Origin: an uncultured Gammaproteobacteria bacterium
GTDB lineage: Bacteria; Pseudomonadota; Gammaproteobacteria; Steroidobacterales; UBA11654
DNA length: 64,000 nucleotides
Assembly: GCA_902553145.1 (NCBI GenBank)
Contig: CACDKD010000004.1
Span: forward strand, 36,450 to 100,449
Direction of reading: 5' to 3'
Below the pieces are notes generated by a model. It ran no database searches. It was not told the DNA's origin and worked only from the letters and a program-made list of their open reading frames with translations. Positions 53,859 through 63,031 of the stretch are shown one piece after another; position 1 is the stretch's first letter, and each line of letters begins with the position of its first letter. The position numbers and the translations under genes are program-made.

Positions 53859-56447
53859 TTAAAAACTCAACTTGAAGCCAAGTGAAACTGAAATTCCTTC
53901 TTCGTACATATCGTAAATAGCAGTATCAGCCATTTTTGCCACATACTCTTCATTCAGAATATTCCTTAACTCCAATGAAACTTTTAAGTCTGCATAATCA
54001 AGCGGAATAAATCGACTGTATACAAAATCAACCAATAAAGGTGGCTCTTCAATGACATCTGGAAGCACATCCAAACCTCTTGATCGAATACGGTCACTGA
54101 CATAGTTAAAAATCAGTGTTCCTTGGCTATCCATAGAATCAAAGCCAACTTGAAAGTTCGCAATACTTTCAGACTGACCTTGAAGTCTAGTATCTCTTCC
54201 ATTGGCTAGCAGTGATTCTGCAGACACAGTAGATCCTGTAAAATTGACATATGTGTCACCTGGATTAATCTTAACTTCTGAATCAGTATAGGTATAGTTC
54301 ACCTTGATCATAAGATCCTTATCAGCAAAGAAAGTACTATTTGGAAGTGGGTTTTCAAATATTCTCTCATATTCAAATTCAATTCCTTTAACTTCAGCTG
54401 CTGGCACATTCTGATAAGTTGTGATGATTAAATCACCAGACTCATTTACAGATTCTTCAATAGGTCTTTCAATATCTTTAAAGAAAATACCGGCAGTGAT
54501 GAATTGATTTAAACCAAAATAATACTCAAGCCTAAGATCAATATTGTCTATTTCAGAATTCTCTAAATAAAGAGATCCCGCAATAACCCTGTCTGTGTCG
54601 ACATCGATGAAGAGGGTTGGTGAGAGCTCCCTGAATGAAGGTCTAGCAATCGTTTGAGAAAGGCCGAGCCTGATCTGAAGATTTTCATATGCCTCTGGCA
54701 AGTATGTGAATGTAAATGCTGGAAGCGTATAGTCTTCATCGATGACTTTTTCAATGGATGAATCGACGCCTGAAAAAAGGTCATAGGTATTGATCATTTG
54801 CTCTCCGCTTTCATTTCTGATACCCGCTGACAATCTTATCTGGTCGCTCAACATGGCATCGAAAGTTATATATGCGGCATCTGTTTCAAGTTGGCCTATA
54901 TAGCCAGCTGGTGATGATGTTCCAGTGTTCTCAATCACATATAGTCTGTTTGGATGGAAATTTTGGTCGGCAAAAATATAATCGACTCTATTGTCAAGAA
55001 GCTCTGTTGGAAGTGGCCCTCCGGCAGCAAGGAATCTAAAACTTCTTACCTCAGCTTGTCTCTCATTTTCAGATTGATCAAACCCAATCTTTGCTTCGAT
55101 CTCTGCGCCGTTATCTAGCGTAAACGGAATCGACACGTCGATACCAATGTTTGATGTATCGTCTTCCACGATACTGAATTGAGTTTGATTTCTTCCGGTA
55201 TTTACATCATAAGCCCAAACTCCATCAGCATCTCCATCCTCATAAAACACAACTCTTTCATAAGGCGAGTCTCTTTCCGCGGAACCATCGGCTAGTCTGG
55301 CTTCAATAACAATGTCATTCTGTAGTATGGTTGACCAGTTAATCTGATTGTTTATTAACTCTCTCTCATAAAACTCTATAAAATCCTCTCTAACATCTGC
55401 AGAGTCACTGGAATCAAAACCTGATAGTGATCTGGCTTCTTTAGTTCCTTTGTGGATATACAAACTCGTGAGTTTAAATTCTGTATAGTCAGTATTTATA
55501 CCAAAGACTCCCATTCCATAGGTTGTCACATCCTCAGTTGTACTAATAAATTGCTTGTCGTCTTGAGTTATTATCGAAACAACACCAGCATCAGATTGAA
55601 TTGTTCCTGTTTGACGAATTCCCTCCAGTGTTTCAGATGAACTCTTCATTCCAGCCGTGAACATGAATCCTGCCTCAGCACCATTATTATCCATTTCTAA
55701 TGTATCGCCATAAATAATATTAAGAGACTGGTTAGGAACCAGATCACCTTCTTGAATGACCCAAAGTTTAGAATTCTCAAAATCTCTGCCAAAATTTGCA
55801 AGATCAGTGGGTGTAAAATTAGAGCGATCTAGCTTTTTATTACTAGCTATTGCGGATTGAATAGACTGAGGAATATCTCTGATGCCATTATCATAGCCAA
55901 AGTGATCATGACTACCGCCATCATAAGTGATCCCATCAAATTCATTTATATTGCTATAACCAATGGAGTATGACATATCAAAAATACGCTCTGTTGGAAC
56001 TGCTTTTGACTCAATTTCAACAATTCCACCACCAAACTCTCCAGGCATATCAGCTGAGTAAGTTTTTTGAACAACTGAAGACCCTATGATGTTTGTGGGA
56101 AAAAGATCTAGTGGAACCACTCTCTTAAGCGGCTCTGGGCTTGGTAAGTTTGAACCATTTAGTGTGGCTGCAGAGTATCTTTCGCCTAATCCTCTCACAT
56201 ACACATACTTCCCTCTAACCAAACTGAGGCCTGTGAGACGTGTGAGTGCAATGGCGATGTTATCGTCTCCAGTCCTTTCCATTTCGCTGGCATCAAGGAC
56301 TGTTGAGATCTCCGAGGTGTCTCTCTTTTCATCGGGTATGAAGGATCCAGTTACAGTCACTTCTTCCATGTCTTGTGCGATGAGCGAGGATGAGATTGAA
56401 AACAATCCTAGACCAAGCACCGTTATTAAGTTTTTTCTGACTTGCAT
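53859..56447 (-). CDS. TonB-dependent outer-membrane receptor in the T2SS locus
   Basis: 862 aa. Signal peptide LGLGLFSISSSLIAQ, TonB box MEEVTVTGSF, plug with DNIAIALTRLTGLSLV, YVYVRGLGERYSAATLNG and MPGEFGGGIVEIESK, then a large barrel ending in SLGFKLSF. AGGAGT precedes the ATG. It is 34 nt downstream of the tandem-repeat lipoprotein gene, so cotranscription is likely, and 91 nt upstream of gspC. Ligand unknown; the lipoprotein may capture it at the surface. Confidence 0.93.
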   Translation of the reverse strand: MQVRKNLITVLGLGLFSISSSLIAQDMEEVTVTGSFIPDEKRDTSEISTVLDASEMERTGDDNIAIALTRLTGLSLVRGKYVYVRGLGERYSAATLNGSNLPSPEPLKRVVPLDLFPTNIIGSSVVQKTYSADMPGEFGGGIVEIESKAVPTERIFDMSYSIGYSNINEFDGITYDGGSHDHFGYDNGIRDIPQSIQSAIASNKKLDRSNFTPTDLANFGRDFENSKLWVIQEGDLVPNQSLNIIYGDTLEMDNNGAEAGFMFTAGMKSSSETLEGIRQTGTIQSDAGVVSIITQDDKQFISTTEDVTTYGMGVFGINTDYTEFKLTSLYIHKGTKEARSLSGFDSSDSADVREDFIEFYERELINNQINWSTILQNDIVIEARLADGSAERDSPYERVVFYEDGDADGVWAYDVNTGRNQTQFSIVEDDTSNIGIDVSIPFTLDNGAEIEAKIGFDQSENERQAEVRSFRFLAAGGPLPTELLDNRVDYIFADQNFHPNRLYVIENTGTSSPAGYIGQLETDAAYITFDAMLSDQIRLSAGIRNESGEQMINTYDLFSGVDSSIEKVIDEDYTLPAFTFTYLPEAYENLQIRLGLSQTIARPSFRELSPTLFIDVDTDRVIAGSLYLENSEIDNIDLRLEYYFGLNQFITAGIFFKDIERPIEESVNESGDLIITTYQNVPAAEVKGIEFEYERIFENPLPNSTFFADKDLMIKVNYTYTDSEVKINPGDTYVNFTGSTVSAESLLANGRDTRLQGQSESIANFQVGFDSMDSQGTLIFNYVSDRIRSRGLDVLPDVIEEPPLLVDFVYSRFIPLDYADLKVSLELRNILNEEYVAKMADTAIYDMYEEGISVSLGFKLSF

Positions 56448-56480
56448 TTTATTTAACTCCTAGTCTTATAGCTCTTGCGT

Positions 56481-59396
56481 TTAGTCAATCTCAATGCTTC
56501 CGGCTACTGTCCAGCCTTTATACCATGTATCTGTAGATCCATTTACAGCCCCTACATATGTTGGTGCATCAAAGAATGAATCTGTATTATCAGCCGCAGG
56601 TATTGCAGTAACCGTGGCGGCCGTTTCAGCAGTCCCATTGATCACTCCACTGAGACTTGAAACATAAGACCCATCACCCGAAGCCGTCGCATAAAGATTA
56701 TTGCTTCCTGCCTTGATGATGGTTTCAAGTTGGGCAGCTGTTGCAGAGTCATCGCCAGCTACTGCAAGGCCTCCAGCACAGCTAAACAAGACTGAATTGA
56801 AAGAGAATTTCTTTGTTGTTGCTGCATCTTGAATAGTCTCAGCCTTTGTATGTTCAACGCATGCTTTGGAACCGGTGGTCATTCTGACAATTCCGTTCTT
56901 ATACTGCCCTGAGACACCCTCTTTGAGCTTAACCGCATCATCATGCCCTTTGGATATGAATGTGAAGTTGGAGATTATAGGATTTGATCGTGGCTCTGTA
57001 AGATAACCAACGGATGCATCAGAGTTGGTATTATCAGATTCAACAATATGATCGCCTGTATCATCAGCCTGTTGAACTATTACATACTGCATTCGACCGG
57101 TATAACCCCAGTCGATATCGAGATTATCATCCCCAGCGCCAGTACAAATCAAGTGCTTCACATCTACCGTACCACCGAAGAATTCTACGCAATCATCTTG
57201 GTTGTTATGTACTTGAACATAATCTACAGTTGTTCCGCTTCCGACACCGCCAAACGTGATTCCATTTAACTCATTGCCAGGGAATACTTCGTAACCGGCA
57301 TATTGAACTCTAAGATACTTCAGGCTTCCGCTGCTATCATCGTTCGTCTCTCCTCCCATCAAGTCACCTACAGATCCTTCGACTTCTTTTTCACAAGGAT
57401 TTGCACGAACACTGTTTGTATATGTGCATTTATTGATCTGAGCCTTACCAAGGATTACTAATCCGCCCCAAAGGCCTCTGGTGTACTGATCAACCTCGCC
57501 TAGAATGTCATCTCTTCCAGTCATGATAATTGGTGCAGATGATGTCCCGTTTGCCATGATCTTGGAACCTCTCATGATTACGAGATAGTCGTTGCCAGAC
57601 TCTCCGAAAACTGTAACGCCCGGCTCTATTGTTAATGTAGCAGATGCTCCACCCGCCTTAGTTCCATCAGATCCCATGTCCTCGCCAACCTGAACTTTTC
57701 CATCGAGACGATAGTAATTGCCCCTTGTAAGGATCAGGTCAGTGGTTAATGTTCCCGACATTGAGCAGACTTTCTGTCCTCTTAAGACCTCTGTCTCCGT
57801 TGTTCCTTCAGGACAATTAGCTGCTGTAAATAAGCCTGTAGTCCATCCAGCTGCCCAATTATTGTCTTCATCGGATCCTGGTGAAAAAGCCCCAATGTAA
57901 TTTGTAGCCCTAAACCATGGGTCCATTGTGTAGGCAGATTCCTTTGTGCTATATGTTGGACATAGTGTTGTGGTTGATCCAGCTGCATGACTTCCTACCG
58001 CACAAACTGCCTGCACATTATTAAATGCTGATGTGATATTAGATTCATTTTCTCCAAGAAAATAAGTTCCAACCAATGTTGAAGTGCCACCAACAGTAGT
58101 GTTTGTCACTCTCTCTTCAATTGAAGCTTTAAGCTCAGCATCCGTTGCAGAATCATCTCCTGCTGCATATGTTTTGCCTGTTCCACAGTCCATAAATACT
58201 GAATGGTGGGCAATCTTGTCATATCCTGGTGCATCTTGAAGAGTCTCCAATTTGGTATGCTCAATACAACCTTTAGCCCCAGTACTTTTGACAATACCAT
58301 TCATATATATTCCAGAAACACCTTCTTTGTATTTCATTGCTTCATCAGATCCATTTGATAAGAATGTGAAGTTCGCAACTTTTGGAGTTGACCTTGGGGT
58401 TGTTAAATAACCTACTGTTGCATCTGCATTTGTGTTGTCAGATTCAACGATATGATCTCCTGCATTTGTTTGCTTTACCAAGACAAACTGAAGTCTTCCT
58501 GTGTATCCCCAGTCAATATCCAAGTTATCATCTCCCGCACCAGTGCAAACAAGGTGTTTAACATCAACTGTTCCGCCGAAGAACTCAACACAATCATCTA
58601 GATTGTTATGAACTTGTATATAATCTACAGTAGTCCCATTACCTACACCGCCAAAAGTGATTCCATTTAATTCATTGCCGGGAAAAATTTCATAGCCTGC
58701 ATACTCAACTCTTACGAATTTCAAAGAGCCAGAATTATCATCACTGATATTTCCTCCCATGAGTGAGTCTGTGGAACCTTCAACAACTTTTTCGCATGCT
58801 GCGGTTCCTCTTACATCATTCGAGCACTTATTGATTGGTGCTCTACCAAGGATGACAATTCCACCCCATAAGCCTCTTGCAGATTCTTCATTAGTAAGAG
58901 TTCCGTCTAGCTTCTGTGATGAAGTGAAAATTATTGGATTAGAAACCGTGCCTTCTGCCATAATCTTTGACCCTCGATTAATTTGAAGGAAATCTGAAGC
59001 AGTCTTTGATGCAATAGTGACGCCAGCAGGAATAGTAAGTGTCGCACTCTTACCTCCAGCTTTATTACCATCACCACCAATATCTATCCCGACATCGACT
59101 CTACCCACTAGTGTGTAATAGACGTCATCTGTCAGAGTTAAATCCGATTCGATAGTCCCGCTGATAGCACAAAAAGTATTGCCTGCAACAATTGCCTCTG
59201 TAGTCTCAGTGCCTTCAGGGCATGTACCGTTTTTTACCACAGTGCTTGTTCCTCCGCCAATGGTTCCAGTGCCTGATGAAGGTGCAGAAACTTGGCCAAG
59301 TTCGCCAGGTGATGTAATGGAGGTATCACCTCCACCGCATGATATTAATAATATTGCTAATGATGAGCAGAATAAGCTCCTAAGTATTTTTTTCAC
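56481..59396 (-). CDS. Tandem-duplicated beta-helix-type surface lipoprotein
   Basis: 971 aa from a GTG at 59396 (AAGGG upstream). Lipoprotein signal LRSLFCSSLAILLISC followed by GGG, so outer-membrane sorting. A low-complexity Ser/Gly/Thr linker leads to two homologous halves (about 59-527 and 528-971), each with CPEGT, RGLWGGIVILG or RGLWGGLVILG, GNELNGITFGGVG, DDCVEFFGGTVDVKH, GAGDDNLDIDWGYTGR and an ending YxGA...GWT. Regular short strands and acidic loops suggest a right-handed beta-helix with metal sites; fold and ligand are inference. Likely substrate of the adjacent T2SS. Confidence 0.8.
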   Translation of the reverse strand: MKKILRSLFCSSLAILLISCGGGDTSITSPGELGQVSAPSSGTGTIGGGTSTVVKNGTCPEGTETTEAIVAGNTFCAISGTIESDLTLTDDVYYTLVGRVDVGIDIGGDGNKAGGKSATLTIPAGVTIASKTASDFLQINRGSKIMAEGTVSNPIIFTSSQKLDGTLTNEESARGLWGGIVILGRAPINKCSNDVRGTAACEKVVEGSTDSLMGGNISDDNSGSLKFVRVEYAGYEIFPGNELNGITFGGVGNGTTVDYIQVHNNLDDCVEFFGGTVDVKHLVCTGAGDDNLDIDWGYTGRLQFVLVKQTNAGDHIVESDNTNADATVGYLTTPRSTPKVANFTFLSNGSDEAMKYKEGVSGIYMNGIVKSTGAKGCIEHTKLETLQDAPGYDKIAHHSVFMDCGTGKTYAAGDDSATDAELKASIEERVTNTTVGGTSTLVGTYFLGENESNITSAFNNVQAVCAVGSHAAGSTTTLCPTYSTKESAYTMDPWFRATNYIGAFSPGSDEDNNWAAGWTTGLFTAANCPEGTTETEVLRGQKVCSMSGTLTTDLILTRGNYYRLDGKVQVGEDMGSDGTKAGGASATLTIEPGVTVFGESGNDYLVIMRGSKIMANGTSSAPIIMTGRDDILGEVDQYTRGLWGGLVILGKAQINKCTYTNSVRANPCEKEVEGSVGDLMGGETNDDSSGSLKYLRVQYAGYEVFPGNELNGITFGGVGSGTTVDYVQVHNNQDDCVEFFGGTVDVKHLICTGAGDDNLDIDWGYTGRMQYVIVQQADDTGDHIVESDNTNSDASVGYLTEPRSNPIISNFTFISKGHDDAVKLKEGVSGQYKNGIVRMTTGSKACVEHTKAETIQDAATTKKFSFNSVLFSCAGGLAVAGDDSATAAQLETIIKAGSNNLYATASGDGSYVSSLSGVINGTAETAATVTAIPAADNTDSFFDAPTYVGAVNGSTDTWYKGWTVAGSIEID
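56484..57815 (-). repeat. Second internal repeat of the surface lipoprotein
   Basis: Coding repeat of about 444 codons starting CPEGTTETEVLR. Same motif order as the first repeat; differences include a shorter C-terminal part and the loss of the second CxxxC-like pair seen near the end of repeat one. Confidence 0.85.
57816..59222 (-). repeat. First internal repeat of the surface lipoprotein
   Basis: Coding repeat of about 469 codons starting CPEGTETTEAIV and ending before the second CPEGT. Long stretches match the second repeat almost residue for residue, e.g. the EFFGGTVDVKH and DDNLDIDWGYTGR blocks. Confidence 0.85.
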
Positions 59397-59497
59397 TTTA
59401 ATGACCCTTGTTTTAATAAATTGTACATAGATAATTTCAACCAAAATGAATTGATAGAGTTGTGAGATTAGAGGTCTTTTGTTAAGAAATATTGACG

Positions 59498-59542
59498 ATA
59501 CTATTAAAATTTATTTACAGAAATATTGCAGAAATATTTCGC
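59498..59542 (-). promoter_or_regulatory. PhoB-box promoter of the surface lipoprotein-receptor operon
   Basis: Minus strand: GCGAAAT (59536-59542), ATTT, CTGCAAT (59525-59531), ATTT, CTGTAAA (59514-59520), each 11 bp apart, then exactly 10 bp and TAGTAT (59498-59503). The same -10 hexamer at the same distance occurs before the leuCD operon. The leader to the GTG start is about 95 nt. Confidence 0.5.
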
Positions 59543-59544
59543 TT

Positions 59545-60303
59545 CTAAATTGAAAATATTTTTATAGCTATAGTTAAGATTGCAGAGAGAGATAAACCGC
59601 TTCCGAAAGGAACTTTATCAATATAATGAGATCTTCCGATTAAGTACATCAAGATACTGAAAAGCGAAGCAATCAGTACAACAATACTCAATAGCTGATA
59701 GCCTAGCAAAGCTCCTATTGATGCGAGCAATATAAAATCACCCCCGCCAATTCCTTCTCTTTTTCTTATGAGAAAATAGATCTTATTGATCAAGTACAAA
59801 GAAGCATAACCGGCAAAAGCACCCATCAGCGATGAGGCAATATCAGTAAATAGGTCAAAATACCCGTTGAGAATCAATCCCAGAATAAGAATCTTTCCAC
59901 TAAAAAAAAGAGACAGTGCTAGATGCCTGAGATCAATCAAAAACTGAGCATAGAGAGAGACAATAACTAAAAATAATAATATTGACTCCAGATTTGATGG
60001 CAATACACCGGACCACAAAATAGATGCCATTAATGAAAGATGGAAAAGCTCATTGAGAAAATAAAACTTACTGATCGACTTCTTGCAAAATAAACATCTC
60101 CCTCTTTGGATCAGGTAACTTAGGAGAGGAATGAGCATATAATATTTCAAAGTCGCTCCACATTCTTCGCATCTTGATCTGGGCGAGTAGATTGTTACGT
60201 TAGATTGGGTGTCAATCAATTTAGGAAAACGAATAATATAACTGCCTACAAAGCTTCCATAAAAGACACTCAGTAAACAGGAAAATGCAATTATCAAAAA
60301 CAT
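59545..60303 (-). CDS. gspO: Prepilin peptidase (GspO/PilD)
   Basis: 252 aa polytopic protein. N-terminal methylase domain with two CxxC zinc pairs (CEEC, CLFC); first catalytic aspartate in FLIDLRHLALSL, where the usual LPD end of the motif is LSL; second in GIGGGDFILLASIG (GxGD type). Cleaves and methylates the GspG-K pseudopilins. Stands apart from gspC-M, upstream of the lipoprotein operon. Confidence 0.92.
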   Translation of the reverse strand: MFLIIAFSCLLSVFYGSFVGSYIIRFPKLIDTQSNVTIYSPRSRCEECGATLKYYMLIPLLSYLIQRGRCLFCKKSISKFYFLNELFHLSLMASILWSGVLPSNLESILLFLVIVSLYAQFLIDLRHLALSLFFSGKILILGLILNGYFDLFTDIASSLMGAFAGYASLYLINKIYFLIRKREGIGGGDFILLASIGALLGYQLLSIVVLIASLFSILMYLIGRSHYIDKVPFGSGLSLSAILTIAIKIFSI

Positions 60304-60323
60304 CCGGCTGTTAAGCGTTCAGA

Positions 60324-61961
60324 TTATTTCTCAACATTGGGCAGTTGATAGTCTTTAAATTCTTGACGCAGTTCAAACTTTTGTATCTTTCCAGTCGCCG
60401 TGTGTGGCAATGAGTCCACAAATACAACATCATCTGGGATCCACCATTTAGCAACTTTTCCTTCAAACCATGCAAGGATTTCTTCTTTTGTAACGGTCTC
60501 GCCTTCTCTCACTTGCACCAAAAGCAATGGTCTTTCTGACCATTGAGGGTGATAGACGCCGATCACTGCTGATTCAGCGACTTTGGGATGATCGGTGGCT
60601 GTGTTTTCAAGATCAATGGAGCTGATCCATTCGCCGCCGGATTTAATAACGTCTTTCGTTCGATCCGTGATTGCCATGAATCCATTTGGATCAATGGTTG
60701 CAACATCACCGGTTTCAAACCAGCCATCTTCTTCCAATGTAGCGCCCGGTTCTGCTTTGAAATAATCGCTGAGAATCCATGCGCCTCTCACTTTTAAACT
60801 GCCAAATGCAACGCCATCCCACGGAAGTTCATTGTTGTCATCGTCTGTGATTTTCATCTCAGCCCCGTAAACACCTCGTCCGGCTTTGAGCTTCATTTCG
60901 AGCAATTCATCACCCTCAAGATCGTCCATTCCATCTTTGAATGTATTGTAAGTTCCCAATGGGCTCATCTCGGTCATGCCCCATGCAATATGAACATAGA
61001 CTCCGTGTTTCTCTTGCATGTCTGTCATGATTGAAGCCGGGCATGCGGCACCGCCAACAACCACTCTTTTTAATGTCGGTACCGTTTTCCCAGACTCTTC
61101 CAAATACTGCAATAAGTTCAACCAAACCGTGGGCACACCCATTGAAATTGTCACATTCTCTGCTTCAATGAGTTGTTGCAATGTCTCGCCGTCACCCATT
61201 TTTGGTCCTGGCAGAACGATTTTACTCCCGACCATTGGGCCGACATAAATGGATCCCCAAGAATTGACATGGAACATTGGAACAATGGGTAAAACGATGT
61301 CTTTTGCTGATATTCCAAACACATCGGGCAGTCCAGCAGCATAGGCATGGAGAACAGTGGCGCGATGATTATAAAGCACGCCTTTCGGATCGCCGGTTGT
61401 CCCTGATGTATAACACATTCCACTCGCAGTGGTCTCATCAAACTCAGGCCATTCTATTTCGTTTGGTTGTTCTGCCAGAATTGATTCGTAACACAGCAAT
61501 CCCTTCAGCGATGATTCAGGCATTGAATCTTCAGAGGTCAAAACAATGAAATGCTCAATGGTAGTGAGTTGATCTTGAATGCTTTCAAGTAGCGGCACAA
61601 ACATCGGATCGCAAAAGACAACTTTGTCTTCCGCATGATTCATGATGTAAATCAGTTGCTCTGGAAATAGACGAGGGTTGACCGTGTGGCAAATCGCACC
61701 GGACGAGGATATTGCGTAATAGAGTTCAAAATGTCTGTGATCATTCCATGCCAGTGTTCCGACTCGATCGCCAATATCGATGCCAAGCGATTTAAGGGCA
61801 TTGCCCAATTGCCTTGTTCTTTGGAATGCGTCTTTAAACGTGTATCTGAAATCCGGCTGATCTGCCACCACAGATACTATTTCTTGATCAGGAAAATTTC
61901 TTTCGGCGTGATCCATTATTGAGCCAATCATTAATGGGGTGTCCATCATCAATCCCTTCAT
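60324..61961 (-). CDS. Acyl-CoA synthetase (AlkK/DmdB-like, AMP-forming)
   Basis: 545 aa. AMP-binding motif [42 protein letters not shown] and the catalytic lysine region [13 protein letters not shown]. Activates a carboxylic acid to its CoA thioester. The subgroup includes medium-chain fatty-acid ligases and the 3-methylmercaptopropionate ligase DmdB of marine DMSP breakdown; sequence alone does not decide. The start may be the second or third methionine (MMDTPLM). Confidence 0.88.
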   Translation of the reverse strand: MKGLMMDTPLMIGSIMDHAERNFPDQEIVSVVADQPDFRYTFKDAFQRTRQLGNALKSLGIDIGDRVGTLAWNDHRHFELYYAISSSGAICHTVNPRLFPEQLIYIMNHAEDKVVFCDPMFVPLLESIQDQLTTIEHFIVLTSEDSMPESSLKGLLCYESILAEQPNEIEWPEFDETTASGMCYTSGTTGDPKGVLYNHRATVLHAYAAGLPDVFGISAKDIVLPIVPMFHVNSWGSIYVGPMVGSKIVLPGPKMGDGETLQQLIEAENVTISMGVPTVWLNLLQYLEESGKTVPTLKRVVVGGAACPASIMTDMQEKHGVYVHIAWGMTEMSPLGTYNTFKDGMDDLEGDELLEMKLKAGRGVYGAEMKITDDDNNELPWDGVAFGSLKVRGAWILSDYFKAEPGATLEEDGWFETGDVATIDPNGFMAITDRTKDVIKSGGEWISSIDLENTATDHPKVAESAVIGVYHPQWSERPLLLVQVREGETVTKEEILAWFEGKVAKWWIPDDVVFVDSLPHTATGKIQKFELRQEFKDYQLPNVEK

Positions 61962-61996
61962 CTTTTATCCTCCATACTGAAATTCATTAAAATAAT

Positions 61997-63031
61997 TTAT
62001 CCGCCTATGTAATGCATTTCTACTTTTTCACTCGTGGTATCGCCCTTTTCACTGTATCTCAACTCGCTGTAACGATCCTTTCTTTGTTTCCATATCGATG
62101 CAATTTCATTTCTTATGAAATCATCCGACTCGCCGCTACGAATCCAATGACGAATGTCTTTGCCTTGAGAAGCAAATAAACAATTGTAAAGCTTCCCATC
62201 GGACGACAACCTGGCTCTTGTGCAAGCCCCGCAAAATGGTTTTGTGACAGACGAGATTAAACCGATTTCAGTCTCCGTATCTACAATTTTAAAACGCTCC
62301 GCGGTTTCGCCTTCATAATTCTTATCGAGTTGCTCTAATTTCCATTTGGAAGAAAGTTTTTTGATGATCTCATCGCTGCCAACAGTTTCGTCCAATCTCC
62401 ACTCATTCAGGTTCCCAACATCCATATACTCGATAAAACGAATGATCACTGACTGACCATTAAAATGATCAACCATTTCAATGATCTGATCCTCGTTGGT
62501 GCCACGCTTGAGGACCGCATTGATTTTCACTTTTTCAAAACCAACCAACAATGCTTCATTTATACCCTGCAGAACGGTTTCTAGGTTGCCTCGTCCGCCT
62601 GTCATGATTTTAAATTGATCGGGGTCAATTGAATCGAGACTAACCGTGATTCTATTTAAGCCGCATGCCTTGAGTTCTTCTGCATATTTTTTCAGCAATA
62701 CGCCGTTCGTGGTTAATGCAATGTCTTCAATCTTATCGATATTGGAAAGGTCGCCAATCAATTCCGATAGATTCACCCTCAAGAGCGGTTCGCCGCCTGT
62801 GATTCGAATCTTTTTTATTCCCAAATCACAGAATAACTTTGTGAGCCTATAAATCTCATCAAATGAAAGTCGCTCATTTGAATTTAAAAAATTAAATCCT
62901 GAATGAAATTTCTCTTCTGGCATGCAATAAATGCATCTGAAGTTGCAACGATCCATTACAGAAATTCTGAGATCCTGAAGCGGTCTTCCAAGGTGGTCCC
63001 TTATGGGGGTTAAATGACTTAAATTGGTCAT
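61997..63031 (-). CDS. moaA: GTP 3',8-cyclase MoaA
   Basis: 344 aa radical-SAM enzyme. N-terminal cluster CNFRCIYC, ITGGEPLLR, and the C-terminal cluster region FCGACTRARLSSDGKLYNC; ends in the catalytic GG. First step of molybdopterin synthesis, acting before MoaC. Its ATG directly abuts the ald stop (TAAATG), suggesting coupled translation. Confidence 0.95.
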   Translation of the reverse strand: MTNLSHLTPIRDHLGRPLQDLRISVMDRCNFRCIYCMPEEKFHSGFNFLNSNERLSFDEIYRLTKLFCDLGIKKIRITGGEPLLRVNLSELIGDLSNIDKIEDIALTTNGVLLKKYAEELKACGLNRITVSLDSIDPDQFKIMTGGRGNLETVLQGINEALLVGFEKVKINAVLKRGTNEDQIIEMVDHFNGQSVIIRFIEYMDVGNLNEWRLDETVGSDEIIKKLSSKWKLEQLDKNYEGETAERFKIVDTETEIGLISSVTKPFCGACTRARLSSDGKLYNCLFASQGKDIRHWIRSGESDDFIRNEIASIWKQRKDRYSELRYSEKGDTTSEKVEMHYIGG

